A DNA stretch of 6,001 nucleotides from an uncultured Clostridia bacterium (GCA_947588915.1 CANPZA010000094.1:1-6001), one strand, 5' to 3'. Counted from the stretch's first letter, positions 1 through 5,464 are shown. The notes: generated from the sequence alone by a model not told the origin. Numbers and translations: made by a program.

Positions 1-132
1 TATAATCTGTCCAATTGTACAAATTAATCCGCCAACCCAAAAAGCATTAAAGCAATTTTTTAAAATAGGTGAATTGGGAGATTTTTTATCTACATATTTT
101 TGATAAGTTTGTTTTGTTTCTAATGGATCCAT
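1..132 (-). CDS. spoVAC: Stage V sporulation protein AC, N-terminal 44 residues (cut by window edge)
   Basis: The first 44 codons are visible, reading leftward from an ATG at 132 and continuing beyond base 1. The translated fragment has the SpoVAC hallmark: a short basic, proline-containing start (KKSPNSPILKNC) running into the first membrane segment (FNAFWVGGLICTIGQ, about residues 29-43). This closely resembles the ...NCVKAFLVGGLICAIGQ stretch I recall from Bacillus SpoVAC. SpoVA proteins form the inner spore membrane channel that imports dipicolinic acid into the forespore and releases it on germination; SpoVAC has been reported to behave as a mechanosensitive channel. A GGAGGT ribosome binding site (minus strand of 138-143) fixes the start. 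The gene lies 12 bases after the dodecin stop and is presumably co-transcribed with it from the forespore promoter at 400-429. spoVAD and spoVAE would be expected next, outside the window. Confidence 0.92.
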   Translation of the reverse strand, partial: MDPLETKQTYQKYVDKKSPNSPILKNCFNAFWVGGLICTIGQII

Positions 133-144
133 TACATACCTCCT

Positions 145-372
145 TTAATTATTATTATTATTATTTCTTTCTAAATCAACAGTAAAACTAATATCTAAAT
201 CAACAAAATATTGGGAAATTTTGTTTCCATCAATACTAGCACGTTGTTCTAAAATAGTTACTTCTGAAAGATAATCGATTGATTTAGAAGCTTCTTGAAC
301 TGCCTTAACAATAGCATCTTTCCAAGAAACATCAGAATTACCAGTTATCAATAAATGCTTTTTTATATCCAT
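145..372 (-). CDS. Dodecin-family small protein, first gene of the spoVAC operon
   Basis: This 75-residue protein matches the dodecin family in length and pattern: an N-terminal strand, the G-N-S-x-x-S-W-K-D-A-I motif (residues 11-21) starting the single helix (about 17-33), a second strand with E42-Q43-R44, and a third strand (YFVDLDISFTVDL, about 55-67). Dodecins assemble into hollow dodecamers that store riboflavin or FMN; some relatives bind other ligands. The flavin-stacking Trp of characterised bacterial and archaeal dodecins aligns by eye with E37, so flavin binding by the usual sandwich is doubtful. The protein ends in six asparagines encoded by an ATT/AAT microsatellite. The ATG at 372 is supported by a GGAGGT site (minus strand of 378-383). 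A sigma-F/G-like promoter lies just upstream and spoVAC follows closely, so forespore expression is likely. Family assignment is firm; ligand and role are unknown. Confidence 0.85.
   Translation of the reverse strand: MDIKKHLLITGNSDVSWKDAIVKAVQEASKSIDYLSEVTILEQRASIDGNKISQYFVDLDISFTVDLERNNNNNN
148..165. repeat. Trinucleotide microsatellite, six ATT units
   Basis: Six perfect ATT repeats (AAT on the coding strand) encode the terminal Asn6 of the dodecin-like protein, directly before its stop codon. Unit gain or loss would change tail length without shifting the frame. It ends only five bases before the spoVAC ribosome binding site. Confidence 0.9.
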
Positions 373-399
373 AATCGACCTCCAAAAATCTTTTACAAG

Positions 400-429
400 T
401 ATCTTTTCCGTAATCTAGAAAAAATATAC
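400..429 (-). promoter_or_regulatory. Forespore sigma-F/sigma-G type promoter for dodecin-spoVAC
   Basis: On the minus strand, GTATA (429-425) is followed after exactly 15 bases by GGAAAAGATA (409-400). The sigma-F/sigma-G family consensus is about GYATA, 15 bases, then GGNNANANTR; the -10 region here matches five of its six defined positions, the exception being G for A at position 7. The predicted transcript starts near 393 and has a short leader carrying the GGAGGT site of the dodecin gene. The spoVA operon of Bacillus subtilis is sigma-G dependent, so site and gene content agree. I cannot separate sigma-F from sigma-G by eye. Confidence 0.7.
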
Positions 430-437
430 AAAATAAG

Positions 438-466
438 TAGAAATTTTTAATTAAAAATTATATAAT
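438..466 (+). promoter_or_regulatory. Sigma-A type promoter of rsmB
   Basis: A perfect -10 box TATAAT (461-466) lies 17 bases after TAGAAA (438-443), which matches four of six positions of TTGACA. Transcription would start near 473, about 70 bases before the preferred rsmB start. The spacer is almost entirely occupied by the 18-base palindrome at 442-459. The promoter faces away from the forespore promoter at 400-429, and the two -35 elements are only 8 bases apart. In DNA this AT-rich, chance -10 boxes occur, hence the moderate confidence. Confidence 0.55.
442..459. repeat. Perfect 18-base palindrome in the rsmB promoter spacer
   Basis: AATTTTTAATTAAAAATT is a perfect inverted repeat with no spacer. 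It fills the gap between the proposed -35 and -10 boxes of rsmB. It could be an operator for a dimeric regulator, an intrinsically bent A-tract, or a chance product of the AT-rich composition. Confidence 0.6.
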
Positions 467-526
467 TAAAAAAATTAGTAATAAACAAAAAGGTAAAGTT
501 GTGCCTGTCCCAAATTTACCCAAGAT

Positions 527-533
527 GGAAGGA
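527..533 (+). promoter_or_regulatory. Ribosome binding site deciding the rsmB start at 544
   Basis: GGAAGGA ends 10 bases before the ATG at 544. The competing upstream TTG at 499 has a weaker AAAGGT-like site (489-494). Starting at 544 gives MVDKCREIILKVLYDVDKNG, the usual RsmB N-terminus, whereas the extra 15 residues from the TTG do not resemble the family. Confidence 0.55.
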
Positions 534-543
534 TAGTTGTTTT

Positions 544-1845
544 ATGGTTGATAAGTGTAGAGAGATTATATTAAAGGTTCTTTATGATGTTGATAAGAAT
601 GGAGCATTTTCTAATATTGCTTTAGATAAGGTACTGAATCAGGCAAGGAAAAGTTCTGTTAGTTTAGATAAAAGGGATGTTGGCTTTATATCTGAAATTG
701 TTTATGGTACTGTTTCTTGGAGATTAACATTAGATGAAATTATTAAAAAATATTCTAATGTAAAGATAAAAAAGATTTCCTTATGGATTTTAAATATTTT
801 AAGAATGAGTATTTATCAAATAGTTTTTTTAGATAAAGTGCCAAAGTCTGCAGCTGTGAATGAGGCTGTTAATTTAGCTAAAAGATATGGACATAAGTCT
901 AGTTCTAATTTTGTTAATGCAATTTTAAGAAAGATTGATAAAAAAGATTATGAAGAGTTTTTTAAAATAGATGATGATATAGAAAGAATTTCTAAAACTA
1001 CTTCTATGCCAATGTGGATAGTTGAAGAGTTATTAAAACAATATAATATAGAGGAAGTGGAGAGTGTTTGTAGAAATTCTAATATGAGACCAAAATTATA
1101 TATAAGAGTGAATAGATTAAAAACTAATAAGCAAGATTTAATAAATGAATTGATTAAAGAGAATATAATTTTTGAAGAAACAGATTGTGAAGATTTTTTA
1201 GAATTAAAAGAAGTTAGAAATATAGAGAATATACAAGCTTTTAAACAAGGATTGTTTACTGTGCAAGATAAGCAAGCAGGAAAGATACCTTTAGTGTTAG
1301 ATCCGAAACCTAACCAAAGGGTTTTAGATAGTTGTAGTAGTCCAGGAGGAAAGACAAGTTATATTGCTGAAATTATGGAAAATAAAGGAGAAATTATTGC
1401 TTGGGATATTCATTTGCACAGAGCAAAACTTGTCGAAGAAACTGCAAAAAGATTGGGTATTGATATTATAAAGACTGAAGTAAGGGATGCAACTATTTAT
1501 GAAGAAAAGTATGTTAATTTTTTCGACAAAATTTTATTAGATGTACCATGTTTGGGATTAGGGGTATTGAAAAGGAAACCAGATATTAAATGGAGAAGAA
1601 ATTTTGAGGATATAAATGAAATAACTAAAGTACAGAGTAAGATATTAGAAAATTGTTCTAAATATTTAAAAGTAGGAGGAGAGATTGTTTATTCAACTTG
1701 TAGTATATTAAAAGATGAGAATGAAAAAATTATAGAAAATTTTGTCGAAAAAAATAAAATGTTTGTGGTTGAGGAGACATTTAGTAATTTTCAAAATGAT
1801 GAAGTAGATGGTTTTTATATTTGTAAATTATTAAAAAAACGATAA
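544..1845 (+). CDS. rsmB: 16S rRNA (cytosine-C5)-methyltransferase RsmB
   Basis: Transfers a methyl group from S-adenosylmethionine to C5 of a helix-31 cytosine of 16S rRNA (C967 in E. coli numbering). The open frame begins at TTG 499, but the ATG at 544 fits the family and has the better ribosome binding site, giving 433 residues, normal for RsmB. From 544, residues 1-130 form the NusB-like RNA-binding domain, with the family-typical KSAAVNEAVNLAK stretch. The Rossmann methyltransferase domain follows: the SAM-binding loop DSCSSPGGKT at 262-271, DVPCLGLGVLKRKPDIKW from 333 (Cys336 helps release product), and YSTCSI from 383, with the expected catalytic nucleophile Cys386. All key residues are present. 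In many Clostridia rsmB sits with def, fmt, rlmN or prkC; here it stands alone between a sporulation operon and a pilus operon. No clear terminator follows, so some read-through into the pilus genes is possible. Confidence 0.95.
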   Translation: MVDKCREIILKVLYDVDKNGAFSNIALDKVLNQARKSSVSLDKRDVGFISEIVYGTVSWRLTLDEIIKKYSNVKIKKISLWILNILRMSIYQIVFLDKVPKSAAVNEAVNLAKRYGHKSSSNFVNAILRKIDKKDYEEFFKIDDDIERISKTTSMPMWIVEELLKQYNIEEVESVCRNSNMRPKLYIRVNRLKTNKQDLINELIKENIIFEETDCEDFLELKEVRNIENIQAFKQGLFTVQDKQAGKIPLVLDPKPNQRVLDSCSSPGGKTSYIAEIMENKGEIIAWDIHLHRAKLVEETAKRLGIDIIKTEVRDATIYEEKYVNFFDKILLDVPCLGLGVLKRKPDIKWRRNFEDINEITKVQSKILENCSKYLKVGGEIVYSTCSILKDENEKIIENFVEKNKMFVVEETFSNFQNDEVDGFYICKLLKKR

Positions 1846-1910
1846 ATAGAAATTAAAAGGAAGAAGTGTTACAGAAATATTACATTTACATTACAAGTGT
1901 GTTAAAACTA

Positions 1911-1938
1911 TTGACTTTTTGCCAAATAATTATAAAAT
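1911..1938 (+). promoter_or_regulatory. Sigma-A type promoter of the type IV pilus operon
   Basis: TTGACT (1911-1916, five of six matches to TTGACA) and TAAAAT (1933-1938, five of six matches to TATAAT) are separated by 16 bases. Transcription would start near 1945, giving a leader of about 87 bases before pilMN. Four TTACA pentamers lie just upstream at 1869-1873, 1880-1884, 1886-1890 and 1891-1895, where an activator could bind. This suggests the operon begins with pilMN rather than depending on rsmB transcription. Confidence 0.6.
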
Positions 1939-1983
1939 ATAAGTATATTTGAAGAAATGTGTAAAATATTCAAGTATTCTTTT

Positions 1984-2015
1984 TTGATAAATTGTAAAAA
2001 ATATAATTATATCAA
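1984..2015 (+). promoter_or_regulatory. A/U-rich leader stem-loop just upstream of the pilMN ribosome binding site
   Basis: Bases 1984-1996 can pair with 2002-2015: 13 pairs including one G-U, with a single bulged A at 2009 and an AAAAA loop (1997-2001). The stem ends three bases before the AAAGGAG ribosome binding site (2019-2025). It could influence translation or mRNA stability. It does not show the conserved core of the c-di-GMP riboswitches known from clostridial pilus leaders. The pairs are mostly A-U, so stability is modest and chance formation is possible. Confidence 0.4.
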
Positions 2016-2031
2016 TTGAAAGGAGTAAACA

Positions 2032-3660
2032 ATGGCAAATACGACATGCCTAGGGCTTTATATCGAAGAAAATTTAATTAAATATGCGAAGATTTCAAAA
2101 GATCATGATTTAATAAAAGTTGATGCTTTTGGAATTAAGTTTTATGATAAAATTGGTGAAGCAATTGAACAAGTTATTCAAGAGACATACAGTCAAAAGA
2201 CACCAATTAGTATTAATATGTCTGAAGAAATGTATAATTATTATGATATGTTTGCTTTACTTACAAAAAATGATTTACAAAAAGCAATAAATACAGAATT
2301 TACTTCTTATTGTGCTGAAAAAGGTTATAATCCTAATGTATTTGAAACTAGATATGCTGTTGTTGGAGACCAAGAAGATAGGGATAAAATTAGAGTAATA
2401 CATGTATCTGAAAATAAGATAGAATTAAACAAACAAATACAAATAGTTGAAGGATATAAATTATCAAATATATCACCTATTTCTATGTCAATTCCTAATT
2501 TGATTGATACAGATAATAATGATAATTCGGTAATAATTAATATTGAAGATAGTACAACAGTAACGACAATATTAGATAATAAAGTATATAACATAGATAA
2601 AATAGAAGAAGGAAGTAGGGAGTTTTTAACAAAAATAAATGCAAAAGAAAATTCTTATCTAAATTCTTATGAAATATGTAAAAATACTACTATATATACT
2701 TCTGAAGGAAGAGAATTACAAGAAGAACAATCAGAATATTTAGAGGATATAATGCCAACATTGTATACAATTGTTGGAAAGGTAAGAGAAATTATTAGAT
2801 CAAATGGTGATAAAATTAAAAAAGCATATATTACAGGTACAGCTGCATTGATTAATAATATTGATTTATATTTCCAAGAGTATTTAGATAATGTACAATG
2901 TGAAATTTTAAGGCCATATTTTATACAAACTACAAGGGATATAAGTATAAAAGATTATATTGAAGTGAATTCTGCTATTTCTTTAGCACTTATGGGTGTA
3001 GGAGAAGGTATTTCAGGAATGAACTTTAAAAATAAGACACTTGCTGATAGATTACCTTCTTGGATAGAATTAGATGTAGGCGGAGGATCTGGAAAAGGTA
3101 AAGATAAGAATGCTTTAAGTGGATGGTTCACTTGGGATTTAGGACAAAAACTTAATAGCACTGAAATTAGTTTGATTAGATTATGTGTTGGAATGATTTT
3201 ATTAGTAGTTATATATACAGGATTTTCAGGAGTGTTAGCATATCAAATGAATCAAAAAGAGCAAGAAGCAAAAGAATCTATAGCTGCAACAAATGCACAA
3301 ATTTCACTTGCAAATACTGATAATCAAAAAATATTAGCAAGAACAAATGAATATACTACAATGATTAAAAACTTAGAAGATGCTAATGATAAATTATCAG
3401 AGAGAAACAAAACAAGAAATGCTATTCCTAATTTGTTAAATCAAATTATGTCAGTTATACCTGATAATGTTCAATTAACAGAAATTGAAAATACAACAGA
3501 TACTCATATTGTTATTACTGCACAATCAAATAGATATGAACAATTAGGATTTTTTACAGCTAAGTTAAAAACAGATGTTATTTTAACAAATGTAATTTCA
3601 ACAGCAGGACAAAAAGATAATAATGTAATTACAATTAAAATAGAAGGAGATATACCATGA
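2032..3660 (+). CDS. pilMN: PilM-PilN fusion, type IV pilus alignment complex protein
   Basis: A 542-residue fusion of two usually separate proteins, an arrangement also described in C. difficile. Residues 1-330 are a PilM-like actin-fold cytoplasmic domain. It is followed by NFKNKTLADRLPSW and a glycine linker (GGGSGKGK, 350-357). Residues 384-404 form one membrane helix, 406-460 a coiled coil, and 465-542 the small PilN domain, with the family pattern IPNLLNQIMSVIPDNVQLTEI. PilM and PilN join PilO to link cytoplasmic motor proteins to the extracytoplasmic pilus machinery. The nucleotide-binding motifs are degenerate: phosphate-1 has GLYIEE (8-13) where GxDxG is expected, phosphate-2 reads NIEDSTT (170-176) instead of DIGA-type, and the adenosine motif reads TGTAAL (268-273). 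A strong AAAGGAG site supports the ATG. The stop overlaps the pilO start (ATGA), indicating translational coupling. Family assignment rests on architecture, motifs and neighbours. Confidence 0.85.
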   Translation: MANTTCLGLYIEENLIKYAKISKDHDLIKVDAFGIKFYDKIGEAIEQVIQETYSQKTPISINMSEEMYNYYDMFALLTKNDLQKAINTEFTSYCAEKGYNPNVFETRYAVVGDQEDRDKIRVIHVSENKIELNKQIQIVEGYKLSNISPISMSIPNLIDTDNNDNSVIINIEDSTTVTTILDNKVYNIDKIEEGSREFLTKINAKENSYLNSYEICKNTTIYTSEGRELQEEQSEYLEDIMPTLYTIVGKVREIIRSNGDKIKKAYITGTAALINNIDLYFQEYLDNVQCEILRPYFIQTTRDISIKDYIEVNSAISLALMGVGEGISGMNFKNKTLADRLPSWIELDVGGGSGKGKDKNALSGWFTWDLGQKLNSTEISLIRLCVGMILLVVIYTGFSGVLAYQMNQKEQEAKESIAATNAQISLANTDNQKILARTNEYTTMIKNLEDANDKLSERNKTRNAIPNLLNQIMSVIPDNVQLTEIENTTDTHIVITAQSNRYEQLGFFTAKLKTDVILTNVISTAGQKDNNVITIKIEGDIP

Positions 3661-4415
3661 GAAAATTATTAATTACAATTTTGATTGCATTACTACTAAT
3701 ACTTGCTGCATTTATTGGCTTAAAAGGATTTACTATAGGTAATATAGAGATTCTTAGTTATATGGGAATTAGACAGAGAAATGCTGAGTTAGATTCTACG
3801 ATTCAACAAGCTAGTAAATTAGCAGAAACAGATTATAGAAAGGCTGTAAGTGATGTAGTTGAAAATTCTAGAAAATTAATGGAACAGAAAGAAACATATG
3901 AAGAAATGGCAATGGCTAGTTCAGAAGGTGATGTACAAGCTTCAAGTCATATAGAAAGATATGAATTAGAAACTTTGTGGGTCAAGTTAGGTAGTTATGC
4001 AACTTCTGAAGGTGTTGTTCTAAAGATGGATGTAAAAAATAGTGCTAGTGGCGATATAGATTATTATGATTTAGAATTTACAGTTCATGGAAGTTACATT
4101 TCAATTACAGATTTTATATCTGATATTGAAAATGATGATACTTTAGGATTTAGAATAGAGCAATTTAAGATGCAACCATCAGATTCAGAAGAAGGAATTT
4201 TACAGGCAACATTTACATGTAGAGATATTGCAATTAGAGATATTTCACAAATAAGTACTACAGTTGAAGATACAACAGAGGATGATACAAATACAACAAA
4301 CACAACTAATACAACAAACAGTACAAATTCAACTAATACTACAAATAGTACTAACACGACTAATAGTACAAATACTAGTAATTCAACAACCAACACTACA
4401 AATACAGCCGAATAA
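3657..4415 (+). CDS. pilO: PilO-like type IV pilus alignment protein with an Asn/Thr/Ser-rich tail
   Basis: A 252-residue bitopic membrane protein. A short basic start leads into one membrane helix (about residues 4-23), then FTIGNIEILSY, a coiled-coil stretch (about 38-85) and an alpha/beta domain (about 100-195) containing LEFTVHGSYISITDFISDIE. That last pattern is typical of PilO (strand, then S-Y-x-x-I/L-x-x-F-I-x-x-I-E). PilO pairs with PilN through coiled coil and ferredoxin-like domains to form the alignment subcomplex. The start overlaps the pilMN stop by four bases (ATGA), and an AAGGAGA site lies inside the end of pilMN. The last 41 residues (212-252) are an unusual NTT/NST repeat tail not needed for the PilO fold and expected to be disordered outside the membrane. 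Primary sequence conservation in this family is low, so the call leans on gene order as well as motif. Confidence 0.8.
   Translation: MRKLLITILIALLLILAAFIGLKGFTIGNIEILSYMGIRQRNAELDSTIQQASKLAETDYRKAVSDVVENSRKLMEQKETYEEMAMASSEGDVQASSHIERYELETLWVKLGSYATSEGVVLKMDVKNSASGDIDYYDLEFTVHGSYISITDFISDIENDDTLGFRIEQFKMQPSDSEEGILQATFTCRDIAIRDISQISTTVEDTTEDDTNTTNTTNTTNSTNSTNTTNSTNTTNSTNTSNSTTNTTNTAE
4290..4412 (+). repeat. Degenerate 9-base coding repeat encoding the (N-T/S-T/S)n tail of PilO
   Basis: Eleven consecutive Asn-x-Thr/Ser triplets followed by TNTTNTAE are encoded by related AAT/AAC + ACA/ACT/AGT codons. Codons vary from unit to unit (ACA, ACT, ACG, AGT, TCA; AAT and AAC). The tract is therefore old enough to have diverged, and composition appears maintained at the protein level rather than being a fresh slippage product. 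Confidence 0.85.
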
Positions 4416-4435
4416 AAATAAAGGAGTATAAAAAA

Positions 4436-4903
4436 ATGACAAAAAATCTTTTAAAAGAAATAATTATTGCATTGTTATTATGCTTGGCTATAATATTAGT
4501 TTTAGGTATTGCATTATATGAATATGTCCCTATGACAAAAACTACACCAAATCCTGTATCATATACAACACCAGAAGATGCAAGAGAAGAACTAGAAGAA
4601 AGTGAACAGATAGATGAAAGTCAAGTTATAATGACATATGAAGTAAACACAGATGATTTAAATAATTATAAAAGAGTCAGAAATTACAGACCAGGTAAAA
4701 CTAATCCATTTTCATCTTATGATTTAACTTCGACAAATGGAGAGTCTTCTAATACACAAAGTGGAAATGGAAATAACCAAAATGCTGGAACAACTGGTAA
4801 CTCTGGTTCAAATAATTCAGGTGGTACCTCAAGTAATGGAAATGCAAATAGTAATACAACGGCCCCAGATGCACAATACTTTAATTATAAAGGTACTAAA
4901 TAA
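4436..4903 (+). CDS. Small bitopic membrane protein with GKTNPF motif, candidate PilP-like partner
   Basis: A 155-residue protein of unassigned family. Residues 1-8 are basic, about 9-28 form one membrane helix, 40-65 are acidic (EDAREELEESEQIDES), then come YEVNTDDLNNYKRVRNYRPGKTNPF (68-92) and a long Asn/Gly/Ser/Thr-rich disordered stretch (about 97-147) ending in PDAQYFNYKGTK. The GKTNPF at 87-92 recalls the R-x-DPF motif found near the membrane in PilP and GspC proteins, which bind PilN/PilO in Gram-negative machines. This, plus the position after pilO, suggests an alignment-complex partner. It lacks the lipobox and beta domain of true PilP, so this is analogy, not proven homology. It has its own AAGGAG site (4421-4426) and lies 20 bases after pilO. 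Confidence 0.7.
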   Translation: MTKNLLKEIIIALLLCLAIILVLGIALYEYVPMTKTTPNPVSYTTPEDAREELEESEQIDESQVIMTYEVNTDDLNNYKRVRNYRPGKTNPFSSYDLTSTNGESSNTQSGNGNNQNAGTTGNSGSNNSGGTSSNGNANSNTTAPDAQYFNYKGTK

Positions 4904-4920
4904 TTAATTTGTTATTAACG

Positions 4921-4945
4921 TTATATTGGTAAGAAATCAATATAG
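4921..4945 (+). other. Small inverted repeat between the membrane protein gene and the first pilin
   Basis: TATATTG (4922-4928) and CAATATA (4938-4944) can pair across a 9-base loop, and T4921/G4945 could add a wobble pair. No U-tract follows, so it is unlikely to be an intrinsic terminator. It may mark a processing point or protect the 5' end of a pilin mRNA. Confidence 0.35.
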
Positions 4946-4954
4946 GTTTAATAT
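4926..4954 (+). promoter_or_regulatory. Possible weak internal promoter for the pilin genes
   Basis: TTGGTA (4926-4931) and TAATAT (4949-4954) are 17 bases apart, each matching four of six consensus positions. The 83-base gap here is the widest inside the operon, and pilins usually need higher expression than assembly proteins, which makes an internal promoter plausible. The region is so AT-rich that a chance match is a real possibility. Confidence 0.25.
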
Positions 4955-4986
4955 ATATAAATCTAAAGAAAAAGGAGGGAAAAGAT

Positions 4987-5430
4987 ATGAAAAAACAAAA
5001 TGGTATTACATTAATAGCTTTAGTAATTACTATTATCGTATTATTAATTTTAGCAGGTATTTCTATTGCAATGCTTACAGGAGATGAAGGTATATTAACA
5101 AAAGCAAGTGATTCTACTGTTGAAAACGATATAGGAAGTGCAAAAGATCAAGTAGCACTAGAAGCTAACTCAGCATTAGAGGAATATTATGAAACAAAAT
5201 ATACTACTACTGCAGGAACTAAAGATACACCACAAAAATTTGTTGCAAATAAACTTGCAACAAAATTCACAGAAGCTGAAAATAAAAATATAATAGGTGA
5301 AGCAAAAATAACAGTAACAAATGGAGAAGAAGAATACAAAGTAGAAATAGCTCCAAAGACTACAAATGCGAGAGTAAAAACTGTAACAGCAACCATTACT
5401 GCAAATGGTGGATTAGATGGTTGGGAATAG
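4987..5430 (+). CDS. Type IV prepilin-like protein, first of tandem pair
   Basis: A 147-residue prepilin with a class III signal: MKKQNG followed by ITLIALVITIIVLLILAGIS. A prepilin peptidase would cut after Gly6, leaving a mature 141-residue pilin starting with Ile. The hydrophobic half of the N-terminal helix (7-30) would anchor it in the membrane and pack the fibre core. The next stretch, LTGDEGILTKASDSTVENDIGSAKDQ, continues the helix. Mature position 5 is Ala where most type IV pilins have Glu. The globular part (about 75-147) is short, lacks cysteine and so has no disulfide-bounded D-loop, and ends in ATITANGGLDGWE. A very strong AAAGGAGGG ribosome binding site (4971-4979) fits high expression. 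It may be a fibre subunit or a minor pilin; the sequence does not decide which. Confidence 0.9.
   Translation: MKKQNGITLIALVITIIVLLILAGISIAMLTGDEGILTKASDSTVENDIGSAKDQVALEANSALEEYYETKYTTTAGTKDTPQKFVANKLATKFTEAENKNIIGEAKITVTNGEEEYKVEIAPKTTNARVKTVTATITANGGLDGWE
5002..5115 (+). repeat. Duplicated pilin N-terminal segment, copy 1 (copy 2 at 5480-5593)
   Basis: Codons Gly6 to Ser43 of both pilins encode identical protein. By direct comparison 108 of 114 bases match, and all six differences are synonymous. This is a direct repeat separated by 478 bases start to start, able to recombine or convert between copies. Confidence 0.9.
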
Positions 5431-5464
5431 ATTAATATAAAAAATATGCAAAGGAGAGAAAAAT

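Noticed and set aside
1846..1910. Intrinsic terminator after rsmB
   Set aside because: No convincing GC-rich stem followed by a T-run could be found in this stretch.
1866..1952. A 28-codon frame starting at GTG after AAAAGGAAG, between rsmB and pilMN
   Set aside because: It runs across the proposed promoter, its composition is that of random AT-rich DNA, and no known small protein is recognised.
2002..2007. A perfect TATAAT box just before pilMN
   Set aside because: The nearest -35-like element (TTGATA at 1984) is only 12 bases away, which is too short, and both elements are arms of the leader stem-loop. The promoter at 1911-1938 is better.
2325..2594. Minus-strand open frame inside pilMN
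   Set aside because: No ribosome binding site or family resemblance; it is fully overlapped by the well-supported pilMN frame. The same holds for the minus-strand frames at 2955-3161 and 5187-5396.
3079..3102. Glycine-lysine stretch GGGSGKGK in PilMN that resembles a nucleotide-binding P-loop
   Set aside because: It does not satisfy GxxxxGK[S/T] (Lys is followed by Asp), and it lies in the linker between the actin-like domain and the membrane helix.
4094..4396. A 100-codon minus-strand frame with many Val and Leu that looks like membrane helices
   Set aside because: It is the antisense of the PilO Asn/Thr repeat (AAC/ACA read backwards gives GTT/TGT-like Val and Leu codons). It has no ribosome binding site and lies inside a supported gene.
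4861..4986. c-di-GMP riboswitch upstream of the pilins, as known in C. difficile
   Set aside because: The gap is only 83 bases and lacks the conserved GC-containing core of either class; only a small A/U-rich hairpin is visible.
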